A program made the translations under genes and the position numbers. Of a DNA stretch of 64,000 bases, positions 55,579 to 64,000 are shown piece by piece. The notes under the pieces were generated by a model. That model was not told the DNA's origin. It saw only the letters and a list, made by a program, of their open reading frames with translations, and ran no database searches. The DNA is from Flavobacterium zepuense (lineage in GTDB: Bacteria > Bacteroidota > Bacteroidia > Flavobacteriales > Flavobacteriaceae). The number at the start of each line of letters is the position of its first letter. Within the stretch, counting starts at the first letter, position 1. The stretch covers positions 310,001 to 374,000 of the forward strand of contig NZ_VJVZ01000002.1 of the NCBI RefSeq assembly GCF_007097145.1, read 5' to 3'.

Positions 55579-56247
55579 ATGAAAAAAGTTTTAATTATTG
55601 TTTCTAACGCCAATGTTATTGGCCCGAACAACAGGAGAACAGGCAATTTTTTACCGGAAGTAGCACACCCCTATGCCGAATTTGCCAAAGCCGGTTACCA
55701 GATAGATTTTGCAAGCCTTAGCGGCGATACACCATATCTTGATGCACTTAATTTAGCCGGAGATCCTGACAATCTTGCGTTTTTAACCGGTAAAGGCTGG
55801 GAAGATATGCAAAAGGCAGTAAAGCTATCTACTGTAGATGTGAGTACTTACGATGCCATTTTTATGCCGGGCGGACTTGCACCAATGGTAGATATGCCGG
55901 ATAATGCATTGCTTAAACAGGTGGTTAAAGAAACCTACGAGCGCAACGCTGTAGTGGGCGCGGTGTGTCATGGCCCGGTATCGCTGTTAAATGTAAAACT
56001 TAGCGATGGCAGTTATCTTGTGAAGGGCAAAAATATTTCGTCTTTTACTACAGAAGAGGAAGACAATTATGCAAGGGCCGACGTGCCTTTTGACCTTCAG
56101 ACCGCCCTTACAGAGCAAGGAGCTATATACCATACTGTAGCGCCGTGGGGAGCTTTTAGTATTGCCGACGGTAATTTGGTAACCGGCCAGAACCCTGCAT
56201 CGGGTAAAGGTGTTGCCGAAAAGATGATCGCTATTTTAGAAGCCTAA
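55579..56247 (+). CDS. DJ-1/PfpI type 1 glutamine amidotransferase-like protein (Hsp31-like)
   Basis: 222 residues. The nucleophile elbow GAVCHGPVSLL has Cys130 with a following His, and FMPGGLAPMVDMPD supplies the conserved acidic partner region; the N-terminal KVLIIVSNANVIGPNNRRTG is typical of the Hsp31/YhbO-like glyoxalase III and deglycase group. Likely role: defence against methylglyoxal or electrophile damage. Second gene of the monooxygenase operon. Confidence 0.93.
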   Translation: MKKVLIIVSNANVIGPNNRRTGNFLPEVAHPYAEFAKAGYQIDFASLSGDTPYLDALNLAGDPDNLAFLTGKGWEDMQKAVKLSTVDVSTYDAIFMPGGLAPMVDMPDNALLKQVVKETYERNAVVGAVCHGPVSLLNVKLSDGSYLVKGKNISSFTTEEEDNYARADVPFDLQTALTEQGAIYHTVAPWGAFSIADGNLVTGQNPASGKGVAEKMIAILEA

Positions 56248-56310
56248 CAGCCTTTTTAATTAGCACATAAAACAAAACCCGCTTAAGCACTAACCGGGTT
56301 TTGTTTTATA

Positions 56311-56922
56311 TTATTTCAGTAGCCAAATAAACCAAAGGCCTATTTGTGGCAGGATTCCCAGTAGCGTACCCAATATAAGTTCGCTAAAAGAATGTGCTTT
56401 TGCCTGTAGGCGGGATGAGGCCACAAAGCCGCAGCACAGTATAAAAAAGGCTACAAATACGGTTAAACTTATGTGATAATAGGCTGCGATGCTTATTACA
56501 AATACCGTAAACCCGGTAATACCCATCATGTGCAGGCTGGCTTTATGGCTAAACATAACCAGCAGGAGTGCCAGCACGGTGCTAATCATTACGCCTACAA
56601 AGTAGTAATATAGTTCTGGTATTACAAAGCTGGAAAAACTGTGTTTTACGAGCATTAGTAGCAACAGGGCATAAAAGGTAAGGGGCAGCCGCCGCTCTTT
56701 TTTATCCAGCATCATTTTGCTCTTTATACGCCCTAACGACTGCAACAGATAAAATAACGAGATAGGCAGCAATACCGTAAGTATAAGTACCTGCACAAAC
56801 ACAAGGTATATCTCGTTGTTATGAAAGTACTTGCCCGCTACAAAAAAGTAAAACAGCGTGGCATATACGGGTATAAACAACGGATGAAAAAGGTAAGAGA
56901 ACGAACGGATAAACTTTTGCAT
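56311..56922 (-). CDS. Polytopic membrane protein beside rpoN, possibly PAP2-like
   Basis: 203 residues, about six membrane helices. The C-terminal segment GFVASSRLQAKAHSFSELILGTLLGILP resembles the second and third conserved parts of PAP2 phosphatases (SR...H...V..G...G), but the first KxxxxxxRP motif is only partly present (KKERRLPL). The gene lies three bases after the rpoN stop and is probably co-transcribed. Function uncertain; lipid phosphatase or an inactive relative. Confidence 0.75.
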   Translation of the reverse strand: MQKFIRSFSYLFHPLFIPVYATLFYFFVAGKYFHNNEIYLVFVQVLILTVLLPISLFYLLQSLGRIKSKMMLDKKERRLPLTFYALLLLMLVKHSFSSFVIPELYYYFVGVMISTVLALLLVMFSHKASLHMMGITGFTVFVISIAAYYHISLTVFVAFFILCCGFVASSRLQAKAHSFSELILGTLLGILPQIGLWFIWLLK

Positions 56923-56925
56923 AGT

Positions 56926-58398
56926 TTATATTTTCTTCCTCATACGGGCAACGGGTATATCCAGCTGTTCGCGGTATTTTGCAATGGTACGGCGGGCTAT
57001 GGGGTAGCCACGGTCTTTAAGTATATCGGCCAGTTTATCGTCGGGCAGAGGTTTGCGTTTGTCTTCTTCCTCAATAACGGTTTCCAGTATTTTTTTAATT
57101 TCTATGGTAGATACATCCTCGCCCTGGTCGTTTTTCATGGCTTCGCTAAAAAACTCCTTAATAAGCTTGGTACCATAAGGGGTTTCTACATACTTACTGT
57201 TGGCCACACGGCTCACGGTAGATATATCCAGCCCTACCATATCGGCAATATCTTTAAGGATCATTGGCCGCAGCTTGCCCTCATCACCATCTAAAAAGAA
57301 TTCTTCCTGATAATGCATAATGGCATTCATGGTAACAAAAAGCGTTTCCTGGCGCTGGCGTATGGCATCTATAAACCATTTGGCGCTATCCAGTTTTTGC
57401 TTAATAAACTGTACAGCATCTTTTTGCTGGGACGATTTATCGCGGCTGTCTTTATAGCTTTGCAGCATTTCCTGGTAGTCTTTGCTAACATGCAATTCCG
57501 GCGCATTACGGCCATTAAGCGAAAGCTCCAACTCGCCATCTACGATTTTAATGGCAAAATCGGGCACTACATGCTCCACCGCTTTAGATGAGGTATTATC
57601 ATAAGAGCCGCCCGGCTTAGGATTAAGGCGCTCAATTTCATCTATTGCTGCACGAAGCTGGTCCTGCGAGATATCATATTTTTGCAGCAGCTTGTCGTAA
57701 TGTTTTTTGGTAAAGGCATCAAACTGGGTTTCCAGTATGCTTATGGCAAGCTCTATGGCAGCAGTAGGCGTTTTGTGTTTTAGCTGAAGCAAAAGGCACT
57801 CCTGCAAATCGCGGGCACCCACGCCACTTGGCTCTAACTGGTGAATGATGTGCATAATGTGTTCCACCATTTTTTCATCGGTGTACACGCCTTGTGTAAA
57901 GGCAAGGTCATCTACAATATCAGGGATACTGCGGCGAATGTAACCCATATCATCAATACTCCCCACAAGGAATTCGGCAATTTCACGCTCATCTTCGGTA
58001 AGTATAAATGTGTTAAGCTGGTCTATAAGGCTTTGGTGAAAGCTAACCGGTGCGGCAAAAGGCATACTGCGGTCTTCATCATCATCGCTGTAGTTATTGG
58101 CCTGTAGCTTGTATCCGGGGGTTTCGTCGTCGCTAAGGTATTCGTCTATATTAATCTCGTCGGCATCAATCCTGTCGTTATCATAATCATCATAATCGTC
58201 AAACTCATCGGTGGTATCAAACTCATCCTTTTCATACTCCGGTTCATCAGTACCGGTCTCAAGGGCAGGGTTTTCTACCATCTCTTCCTTAAGGCGCTGC
58301 TCAAAAGCCTGGGTAGGCAGTTGTATCAGCTTCATCAGTTGAATTTGCTGTGGCGATAGTTTTTGCGATAACTTTAATTGTAAATTCTGCTTAAGCAT
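56926..58398 (-). CDS. rpoN: RNA polymerase sigma-54 factor
   Basis: 490 residues. Region I (LQLKLSQKLSPQQIQLMKLIQLP) contacts enhancer-binding proteins; a very acidic region II runs from about 52 to 110; the core-binding and DNA-binding parts follow; and the RpoN box ARRTIAKYRE (about 470) recognises the -24 promoter element. The protein drives sigma-54 promoters. No activator gene is near. A 7-base inverted repeat (TTTGTAC) lies 16-38 bases before the start. Confidence 0.97.
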   Translation of the reverse strand: MLKQNLQLKLSQKLSPQQIQLMKLIQLPTQAFEQRLKEEMVENPALETGTDEPEYEKDEFDTTDEFDDYDDYDNDRIDADEINIDEYLSDDETPGYKLQANNYSDDDEDRSMPFAAPVSFHQSLIDQLNTFILTEDEREIAEFLVGSIDDMGYIRRSIPDIVDDLAFTQGVYTDEKMVEHIMHIIHQLEPSGVGARDLQECLLLQLKHKTPTAAIELAISILETQFDAFTKKHYDKLLQKYDISQDQLRAAIDEIERLNPKPGGSYDNTSSKAVEHVVPDFAIKIVDGELELSLNGRNAPELHVSKDYQEMLQSYKDSRDKSSQQKDAVQFIKQKLDSAKWFIDAIRQRQETLFVTMNAIMHYQEEFFLDGDEGKLRPMILKDIADMVGLDISTVSRVANSKYVETPYGTKLIKEFFSEAMKNDQGEDVSTIEIKKILETVIEEEDKRKPLPDDKLADILKDRGYPIARRTIAKYREQLDIPVARMRKKI

Positions 58399-58413
58399 AA
58401 TAAAAACGGGCTA

Positions 58414-58436
58414 TTTGTACAGTATAAAAGTACAAA
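58414..58436. promoter_or_regulatory. Inverted repeat upstream of rpoN
   Basis: TTTGTAC (58414-58420) and GTACAAA (58430-58436) are perfect arms with a 9-base spacer, covering the expected rpoN promoter position. Confidence 0.45.
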
Positions 58437-58590
58437 AAACAGGCATAATTATTGATGCTTTTTAGATAAAATTATAAAAGTGCTGTGCTAATGGCAGTTG
58501 AAGGTGTAATTATTTTTTCTGCATGCGTTTTGGGTTGTTAATCGTAGCAGGATTTTGTCTTAATTAAGAGTGTAAGGCAACTTTTATAAA

Positions 58591-58719
58591 TTACCATTTT
58601 TCCAATTCGGCTTCTAACTCATCAATTGTCATAATACGTCCTGCTGCGTAATCCTCTTCAGATTTTTTAGCGCGTTCAATTAATTCTTCGTTAGTGAAAG
58701 GGTCCTTATCCTGTTTCAT
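58591..58719 (-). CDS. Lone antitoxin-like small protein, 42 residues
   Basis: The frame MKQDKDPFTNEELIERAKKS continues EEDYAAGRIMTIDELEAELEKW. Acidic, helical, and ending with the DY..GR...L..E...W pattern that also closes the antitoxin at 45555-45809. Annotated relatives in Bacteroidota are mostly antitoxin-like. On its strand only a 19-residue frame follows, so no toxin gene is visible. It could be an orphan antitoxin, a remnant, or an anti-addiction peptide for toxins elsewhere. Confidence 0.7.
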   Translation of the reverse strand: MKQDKDPFTNEELIERAKKSEEDYAAGRIMTIDELEAELEKW

Positions 58720-58739
58720 AATATTTTTTTCAAATACAT

Positions 58740-58762
58740 AAAAAGCCTCCCGAAGGAGGCTG
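58740..58762 (-). terminator. Terminator of asnS
   Basis: GCCTCC pairs with GGAGGC around TTCG, followed on the minus strand by TTTTT. It lies 5 bases after the asnS stop. Confidence 0.9.
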
Positions 58763-58766
58763 TATA

Positions 58767-60212
58767 TTAAAACTCTGCGTTTTGTGGCGTCCTTGGGAAA
58801 GGAATCACATCCCGAATGTTGCCCATACCGGTTACAAACAGCACTAAGCGCTCAAAGCCAAGGCCAAAGCCACTGTGTACTGCCGTACCAAAACGGCGGG
58901 TATCAAGGTACCACCAAAGCTCTTTTTCGTCGATACCAAGGTCGGCAATTTTTTGCTGAAGCACGTCTAAACGCTCCTCACGCTGCGAACCGCCTACGAT
59001 CTCGCCAATACCCGGAAAAAGGATATCCATTGCCCTAACAGTTTGCCTGTCCTGAGCCGTATCATCGTTAAGCCTCATGTAAAATGCCTTAATTTTTGCA
59101 GGGTAATCAAATAAAATTACCGGGCATTTAAAGTGCTTTTCTACAAGAAAACGCTCATGCTCGCTTTGTAAATCAGCACCCCACTCATCAATAATATAGT
59201 TGAACTTTTTGTTCTTGTTAGGCTTAGAGTTCCTAAGTATCTCAATAGCCTCGGTATAGCTAACGCGCTTAAAGTTGTTCTCTAACACAAAGTTCAGTTT
59301 TTCAAGCAGGCTCATTTCGCTGCGCTCTGCGGTAGGCTTGGTTTTCTCTTCGTCGGTTAGGCGCTGGTCTAAGAATTTTAGGTCATCAGCACAACGCTCT
59401 AACGCATATTTAATAACGTATTGAATGAAATCTTCGGCAAGATCCATGTTGGCGTCCAGGTCGTTAAACGCAACCTCCGGCTCTACCATCCAAAACTCGG
59501 CAAGGTGGCGGCTGGTGTTGCTGTTCTCTGCACGGAATGTAGGCCCAAACGTGTACACCTGTCCTAACGCCATAGCATAGGTTTCAGCTTCAAGCTGCCC
59601 TGATACGGTAAGGTTGGTTTCTTTACCAAAAAAGTCTTCTTTATAGTTTATTTTGCCTTCTTCAGTACGTGGTGTACCATCAAAGGGAAGCGCAGTTACC
59701 TTGAACATTTCGCCTGCACCTTCGGCATCGCTACCTGTAATAATTGGCGTGTTTACATACACAAAGCCTTTTTCCTGAAAGTACTGGTGAATAGCGAATG
59801 ACAGTACCGAACGCACCCTCATTATCGCACCAAAAGCGTTGGTGCGTACACGCAGGTGGGCATTTTCACGTAAAAATTCCAGTGAGTGTTTTTTAGGCTG
59901 CATAGGGAATTTTTCCGGGTCGCTGTCGCCCAGTATCTCTAATGCTGTAACCTGTATTTCATATTTTTGACCGGCACCTTTGCTCTCAGTTAAATTACCT
60001 TTTATAGATACGGCAGCGCCTGTGGTTATGCGTTTTAGAGTTTCGGCCGGTGTGTTCTCAAAATCAACCACACACTGTATATTATGCAGTACAGAACCGT
60101 CATTAAGTGCAATAAACTGATTGTTCCTAAAGGTTCTTACCCATCCTTTTACTATTACATCGTCAATCGGTTTAGAGCTGTTTAACAGGTCTTTTACTTT
60201 TGTATGCTTCAT
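58767..60212 (-). CDS. asnS: Asparaginyl-tRNA synthetase
   Basis: 481 residues. An N-terminal OB-fold anticodon-binding domain ([20 protein letters not shown]) is joined to a class II catalytic domain with motif 2 ([21 protein letters not shown]) and motif 3 ([15 protein letters not shown]). It charges tRNA-Asn directly. Own promoter (TACATTTGC at 60253-60261 on the minus strand) and terminator, so monocistronic. Confidence 0.98.
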   Translation of the reverse strand: MKHTKVKDLLNSSKPIDDVIVKGWVRTFRNNQFIALNDGSVLHNIQCVVDFENTPAETLKRITTGAAVSIKGNLTESKGAGQKYEIQVTALEILGDSDPEKFPMQPKKHSLEFLRENAHLRVRTNAFGAIMRVRSVLSFAIHQYFQEKGFVYVNTPIITGSDAEGAGEMFKVTALPFDGTPRTEEGKINYKEDFFGKETNLTVSGQLEAETYAMALGQVYTFGPTFRAENSNTSRHLAEFWMVEPEVAFNDLDANMDLAEDFIQYVIKYALERCADDLKFLDQRLTDEEKTKPTAERSEMSLLEKLNFVLENNFKRVSYTEAIEILRNSKPNKNKKFNYIIDEWGADLQSEHERFLVEKHFKCPVILFDYPAKIKAFYMRLNDDTAQDRQTVRAMDILFPGIGEIVGGSQREERLDVLQQKIADLGIDEKELWWYLDTRRFGTAVHSGFGLGFERLVLFVTGMGNIRDVIPFPRTPQNAEF

Positions 60213-60252
60213 TTTTCTTTAAAAATTAATCTTTTGTTTATTGCAAATGCCT

Positions 60253-60261
60253 GCAAATGTA
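60253..60261 (-). promoter_or_regulatory. asnS promoter -7 element
   Basis: TACATTTGC on the minus strand, perfect match, 41 bases before the asnS ATG. Confidence 0.55.
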
Positions 60262-60322
60262 GTAAAAAGCGTAAAAATGTTGCACCACAAACGGCACAAA
60301 TTTCTAACTCCCGGTTAAATAC

Positions 60323-60331
60323 TATCTTTGC
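60323..60331 (+). promoter_or_regulatory. Promoter -7 element of the SugE/Gdx gene
   Basis: TATCTTTGC, perfect match, 15 bases before the ATG. No guanidine riboswitch is apparent in the gap. Confidence 0.6.
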
Positions 60332-60345
60332 AAAAATAAATAACA

Positions 60346-60672
60346 ATGAACTGGATACTGCTTATTATTGCCGGCTTGTTCGAGGTAGGTTTTGCATCAT
60401 GCCTAGGCAAAGCCAAAGAAACTACCGGACTGGTTTCTAACTACTGGATGGGTGGCTTTTTTGCCTGCCTCACTATTAGTATGCTACTGTTGTATAAGGC
60501 TACCCAAACGCTGCCTATTGGCACCGCTTATGCGGTGTGGACGGGCGTAGGCGCGGTAGGTACTGTATTGGTGGGCATTGTTGTTTTTAAAGAACCGTCG
60601 GACTTTTGGCGGTTAGTTTTCCTTACTACGCTAATTGCAAGCATTATTGGCCTGAAGGTGGTATCGCATTAA
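60346..60672 (+). CDS. SMR family exporter of the SugE/Gdx type
   Basis: 108 residues with four membrane helices. The membrane glutamate of SMR proteins is in AGLFEVGFA (Glu13), and LPIGTAYAVWTGVGAVGT matches the Gdx/SugE subgroup, whose known members export guanidinium rather than broad quaternary ammonium drugs. SMR proteins work as antiparallel dimers; a single gene suggests a homodimer. Substrate is inferred from subgroup only, since no guanidine riboswitch or carboxylase gene is nearby. Confidence 0.9.
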   Translation: MNWILLIIAGLFEVGFASCLGKAKETTGLVSNYWMGGFFACLTISMLLLYKATQTLPIGTAYAVWTGVGAVGTVLVGIVVFKEPSDFWRLVFLTTLIASIIGLKVVSH

Positions 60673-60754
60673 TGTTGTGCTCATAATAAGTTAGTTATAA
60701 AAAAAAGCCATCAGGATCTCTCCCAACAGCTTAGTAATAAAACAGTTAAAGTCT

Positions 60755-61495
60755 TTAGTTCGGATTAAGGGCGCCAAAAGCCGCTGCATAATCTGATTTT
60801 GACAACTCATAAATTACAGCGGTATCGCCTGTATGAATTTCATAAGTATCAGATGCAAAAGCATTTACAAGATCATCCGCCAGTACTGATGGCGCAATAC
60901 CGTTCTCACCGCCAATTTCTTTAGAAAAATCAGTGTTAACCAATGGCGGCATCAACTCGAAAACTTTAACCGGAGTATCCTGTAACACAAGGCGTAACGA
61001 CTGGCTATACGAATGCAAGGCCGCTTTACTGGCGGCATACGTTGGCAAACCGGCATTAGGCACAAACGCCACGATAGAGCTAACACTTACCACCGCAGCC
61101 TCAGGCTGTTGCTTTAAAAGCGGAAGCAATTGCTCCGTTAAACGAATAACCGACAGATAGTTAACAAGCATTTCGTGCTGAGCTTTGGTAAAGGCATCGG
61201 CGTTTTCGTTAAGCTTGTAGTAGTACGCCTGCCCTGCATTGTTAATCAGGATATTCAGATTAGGGAATTCTGTGGTAAGCCTTGCAGCTAAAGCAGTTAC
61301 GTCTTCAGGTTTCGACACGTCAAAAGCAATTGCAGTTGCATTATCGCCCAATTCGGCAGCAGCCTTATCAAGACGGCCCTGGTCACGGCCCGTGATAATC
61401 ACATGGTTACCCTCTGCTATAAACCTTTGGGCTAAAGCCAAACCTATACCAGCACTCCCGCCGGTTATTAATATGGTATTACCTGTTGTTTTCAT
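60755..61495 (-). CDS. SDR family NAD(P)-dependent oxidoreductase (DltE-like)
   Basis: 246 residues. Cofactor motif TGGSAGIG (about 11-18), NNAGQAYYY (about 88-96) and the catalytic YAASK (about 154-158) after a VSSIV serine. Followed by PLVNTDFSKEIGG, a pattern of the DltE-like subgroup of short-chain dehydrogenases. Substrate unknown. It lies 74 bases after fabF on the same strand, but a link to fatty-acid metabolism is only contextual. Confidence 0.92.
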   Translation of the reverse strand: MKTTGNTILITGGSAGIGLALAQRFIAEGNHVIITGRDQGRLDKAAAELGDNATAIAFDVSKPEDVTALAARLTTEFPNLNILINNAGQAYYYKLNENADAFTKAQHEMLVNYLSVIRLTEQLLPLLKQQPEAAVVSVSSIVAFVPNAGLPTYAASKAALHSYSQSLRLVLQDTPVKVFELMPPLVNTDFSKEIGGENGIAPSVLADDLVNAFASDTYEIHTGDTAVIYELSKSDYAAAFGALNPN

Positions 61496-61569
61496 TATTG
61501 TTATGTATTTAGATTTATCTTAAAACCTCATTATCAATTAATAATCAATTATGTTTGGTAAAATATACA

Positions 61570-62817
61570 CTATTTAACCTTCTTAAATATGGTACTGGCG
61601 GTATGGCCACCAAAACCAAAAGTGTTGTTTAGCACGTAGTTAACATCAGCTTTTAGGGGTGTGCCCAGTATTAAATTGAGTCCGGCAGGTACTTTCTCGT
61701 CTATATTGGTTGTGTTTATGGTAGCGGGAATAATACCGTCCCTGATACTCAGGATACTAATAATGCTCTCTACCGCGCCGGCAGCCCCAAGCAGGTGCCC
61801 CGTCATGCTTTTGGTAGCACTAATGGGCGTATTAAGCCCGTTAAAGATGCTGCTAATACCCACAAGCTCACTGATATCGCCCAAACCGGTAGAGGTAGCG
61901 TGCGCGTTGATGTAGCTAATAGCCTCAGGTTCAATACCTGCATCGGCTAAAGCCTTTTTCATACCCAAGGCAGCGCCAAGCCCGTCGGGTGGTGTGCCTG
62001 TTAAGTGATAGGCATCGGCAGCCATACCACCGCCCACAATTTCGGCATAAATGGTAGCGCCACGGGCAACAGCATGGTCGTAATCTTCTAATATTAAAGC
62101 ACCTGCACCCTCCCCTGCCACAAAACCATCGCGGTCGGCATCAAAAGGGCGGGATGCCGATTGCGGATCATCATTACGTTTAGAAAGTGCGTGCGATGCA
62201 TTAAAACCTCCTATAGATGAAGGGGTTAGCGCAGCCTCACTGCCCCCGGCTATCATTATTGTTGCCTTGCCCAAGCGGATGGTATCAAACGCGGCAATAA
62301 TGGCTGTATTAGACGATGCACAGGCCGAAACCGTGGCATAGTTAGGGCCGTGAAGCCCGTAACGTATTGATAGTACGCCTGCTGCAATATCTACGATCAT
62401 CTTGGGGATGAAGAACGGGTTAAAGCGCGGCGTACCATCTCCGGAGTGGAACTCGCGCAGCTGCTCTTCAAACGTACCGATGCCGCCATTACCGCTTGCC
62501 CATATAACTCCCACCTCAAAGCGCTGTTCCTGAGGTATTTCGGCAAAATTAAGCCCGGCATCCTTAACTGCTTCTTCGGCGGCGGCAATGGCATATTGGG
62601 TAAAGAGGTCGTACTTGCGAATCTCTTTTTTGTCGATGTACTCCTCTGCATGAAAGCCCTTTACCTCGCAGGCAAAATTGGTTTTGAATTTAGAAGTATC
62701 AAATTTGGTTATGGGCCCGGCACCGCTTTTGCCTGCCAGTATGTTGGCCCAAAACTCCGCCACATTATTGCCTAAAGGTGTTATTGCCCCAAGGCCCGTT
62801 ACTGCAACTCTTTTCAT
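61570..62817 (-). CDS. fabF: Beta-ketoacyl-ACP synthase II
   Basis: 415 residues. It condenses malonyl-ACP with growing acyl chains. The triad is clear: Cys in VSACASSNTA, His in NAHATSTG and His in KSMTGHLLGAAGA. N-terminal MKRVAVTGLGAITPLG is typical. As this copy stands with a TetR gene and a hotdog thioesterase rather than with acpP, it may be an additional KAS II under TetR control; whether another copy exists lies outside the window. Upstream gap holds a dispersed repeat box. Confidence 0.95.
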   Translation of the reverse strand: MKRVAVTGLGAITPLGNNVAEFWANILAGKSGAGPITKFDTSKFKTNFACEVKGFHAEEYIDKKEIRKYDLFTQYAIAAAEEAVKDAGLNFAEIPQEQRFEVGVIWASGNGGIGTFEEQLREFHSGDGTPRFNPFFIPKMIVDIAAGVLSIRYGLHGPNYATVSACASSNTAIIAAFDTIRLGKATIMIAGGSEAALTPSSIGGFNASHALSKRNDDPQSASRPFDADRDGFVAGEGAGALILEDYDHAVARGATIYAEIVGGGMAADAYHLTGTPPDGLGAALGMKKALADAGIEPEAISYINAHATSTGLGDISELVGISSIFNGLNTPISATKSMTGHLLGAAGAVESIISILSIRDGIIPATINTTNIDEKVPAGLNLILGTPLKADVNYVLNNTFGFGGHTASTIFKKVK

Positions 62818-62835
62818 TTTACCTGCTTTTTTGTG

Positions 62836-62854
62836 CTTAATATTTCACTTTTGG
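62836..62854 (-). repeat. Single box of the dispersed CCAAAAGTGAAATATTAAG repeat
   Basis: Identical 19-mer to those at 17255, 17338 and 31426, here without a second box at 83 bases. It lies in the 94-base gap between thioesterase and fabF. Confidence 0.7.
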
Positions 62855-62911
62855 ACTCTGACATTCGTGTTTTTTTATACATCGTCATGGCAAAGGCTAT
62901 CAATTTATTTT

Positions 62912-63352
62912 TCATTTGTCTTTTATAGGCGTTTTAAGCATGTTAGTGTAGCCTTTAGCAATAAGGCGGGTACGGTCATGGTTCCATATATCGCACTGGG
63001 CGTTAACTATCTGCCTGCCTTTTTTCACTACGGTTGTTTGCGCAATAACTACATCGCCCTCCTTGGCAGCGGTAAAACAGTCTATGGCAAGGTTAATGGT
63101 TACATGAAAGTACGGCTCGCCGTATGCAATGAGCGTAGCGCCAATGGCATCGTCTATCATGGCTGCGGTAATGCCTCCGTGCAGCGTACCAAAAGGGTTG
63201 GTCATCTCTTTACGGATGGTGTACTGAAACGCCAGGCTGCCCTCCTCTACCGATAGCATTACCGGCCTTAGCCAGTTCATAAACGGCGAGGGCGAACCCA
63301 CCACCTCTTTATCTATAAATTGCCTTAAAAATGCTGCTTCTTTTGTGTCCAT
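62912..63352 (-). CDS. PaaI-like hotdog-fold thioesterase
   Basis: 146 residues. The hotdog signature FGTLHGGITAAMIDDAIGAT (about 56-75) carries the catalytic Asp region of PaaI/YbgC-type acyl-CoA thioesterases. It hydrolyses acyl- or phenylacetyl-type CoA thioesters. An operator-like palindrome (63365-63380) lies only 12 bases upstream of the ATG, where it would overlap the promoter. First gene after the TetR gene on this strand and likely co-regulated with fabF. Confidence 0.92.
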   Translation of the reverse strand: MDTKEAAFLRQFIDKEVVGSPSPFMNWLRPVMLSVEEGSLAFQYTIRKEMTNPFGTLHGGITAAMIDDAIGATLIAYGEPYFHVTINLAIDCFTAAKEGDVVIAQTTVVKKGRQIVNAQCDIWNHDRTRLIAKGYTNMLKTPIKDK

Positions 63353-63364
63353 ATTTCTTTATTT

Positions 63365-63507
63365 TATACCGATCGGTATATTTTTAATTACAAAACTACC
63401 TGCTTTTACGTTTTATACCAATCGGTATATTTTATGCCAAAAAAAATCTGTTTTCACAGAATCTATCTTTCAATCAAAACCTCTTACAAAATATACCAAT
63501 CGGTATA
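63365..63507. promoter_or_regulatory. Three TetR-type operator palindromes
   Basis: TATACCGATCGGTATA at 63365-63380, TATACCAATCGGTATA at 63414-63429 and again at 63492-63507. They fill the gap between the TetR stop and the thioesterase start. The fourth copy is at 35061-35076. Palindromes of this length are typical TetR-dimer sites. Confidence 0.72.
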
Positions 63508-63522
63508 TTTTTAGGCAAATTT

Positions 63523-64000
63523 TTAAGGGTGTAATTCCTTAAGCATTTTTTTAGCGTAGGCAACGGCTGCATTAATTCCGTCCTGCTTACCGGTAACTTT
63601 GGTCAGCATAATTCCACCTTCTATAATGGCAATATAAGCCCCGGCAAACTCCTTAGCATCTACGCCATCTTTAATCTGGCCGGTTTCCTGTCCGCTTTCA
63701 ATAATACCACCAATATTCTTATACCATTTGTCTATGGCATTAGCAGCACGCAGGCGCAACTGCTCGTGGGTATCATCGGCCTCAATAGCGGTATTTAGTA
63801 TGGGGCAGCCGTATTTAAGGTTTGTAACATATTGCAAATCGGCAAACACATCAAGAAATACCTTAATTTTATCTATAGGGTGTGCCTTATCTTCCATTTT
63901 ACGCTTAATGGCAGATGATAACGTGGCATGGTTATAGTCAAACGCTGCCAGGGCCACCTCATCCTTATTGCCAAAGTTACCGTAAATGCTGCCTTTGGTA
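63523..64000 (-). CDS. TetR/AcrR family transcriptional regulator (N-terminus beyond the window)
   Basis: The frame is open to the last base. The helix-turn-helix end TKGSIYGNFGNKDEVALAAF is present next to the edge, followed by a ligand-binding domain of about 145 residues ending LKELHP. Only the first 30 or so residues are missing. TetR proteins are usually repressors relieved by a small ligand. The palindromes right after its stop, and before the thioesterase, are its probable sites. The GTG at 63957 is internal and not the start. Confidence 0.93.
   Translation of the reverse strand, partial: TKGSIYGNFGNKDEVALAAFDYNHATLSSAIKRKMEDKAHPIDKIKVFLDVFADLQYVTNLKYGCPILNTAIEADDTHEQLRLRAANAIDKWYKNIGGIIESGQETGQIKDGVDAKEFAGAYIAIIEGGIMLTKVTGKQDGINAAVAYAKKMLKELHP

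Noticed and set aside
60213..60345. Guanidine riboswitch before the SugE/Gdx gene
   Set aside because: The leader after the promoter is about 10 bases, too short, and no ACGR-type hairpins were seen.
61570..63352. A polyketide or secondary metabolite cluster around fabF and the thioesterase
   Set aside because: Only a single KAS and a hotdog thioesterase are present, with no carrier protein, ketoreductase set or tailoring genes in the window.

Overview
The window looks like a chromosomal segment of a member of the Bacteroidota, most likely Flavobacterium or a close relative. Evidence: the gliding genes gldE and gldD sit next to mutY and ssb; a protein carries the gliding-associated C-terminal (CHU_C, type B) secretion domain of the type IX system; there is a fused FolK-deoxynucleoside kinase, a DUF4301 gene, a DUF3127 gene and many SCSCS-type lipoproteins; and Bacteroidota promoters of the form TAnnTTTG recur. 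Shine-Dalgarno sequences are essentially absent, as is usual in this phylum. I see no rRNA, tRNA, prophage, insertion sequence or CRISPR array.

Layout. 1-9.8 kb: end of a large type IX-secreted adhesin-like protein, folK-dNK, sppA, an AsmA protein, DUF2797 and a GH3-family adenylating enzyme. 9.8-20.1 kb: small lipoproteins, a GH97 alpha-glucosidase, pckA behind a striking inverted repeat, a saccharopine dehydrogenase-family enzyme, an SSB-tailed DUF3127 protein, a flavin reductase and a histidine kinase. 20.1-26.8 kb: HIT protein, greA with a terminator-like leader, a degenerate Rieske lipoprotein with an SRPBCC partner, and a TPP riboswitch controlling a TonB-dependent receptor. 26.8-32.4 kb: arfB, DUF4301, pnuC, a phosphopantetheinyl transferase, ahcY and aat. 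32.4-38.7 kb: a frameshifted DUF4041/GIY-YIG gene, AraC and SDR genes, RNase G, a 30-residue basic protein and HU. 38.7-42.1 kb: mutY-ssb-gldE-gldD. 42.3-49.4 kb: thioredoxin-like protein, patatin, pyrH-frr, a ParE-type toxin-antitoxin pair and outer membrane proteins. 49.7-58.7 kb: class II ribonucleotide reductase, MscS channel, a Crp-type regulator with a monooxygenase/DJ-1 pair, rpoN and a lone antitoxin-like peptide. 58.7-64 kb: asnS, a SugE/Gdx exporter, SDR, fabF, thioesterase and a TetR regulator cut by the window end.

Most genes are housekeeping. The less expected content is in the non-coding DNA: a four-copy 16-bp palindrome shared by two loci 28 kb apart (next to the TetR gene and before the AraC gene), a dispersed two-box repeat with conserved 83-bp spacing, a 90-bp tandem duplication in front of the monooxygenase operon, a perfect 40-bp palindrome, a structured element before pyrH, and inverted repeats over the pckA, nrdJ and rpoN promoter regions. 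I did not find a clear multi-gene novel system. The best leads are the shared palindromes, the frameshifted DUF4041 nuclease and the regulatory leaders.
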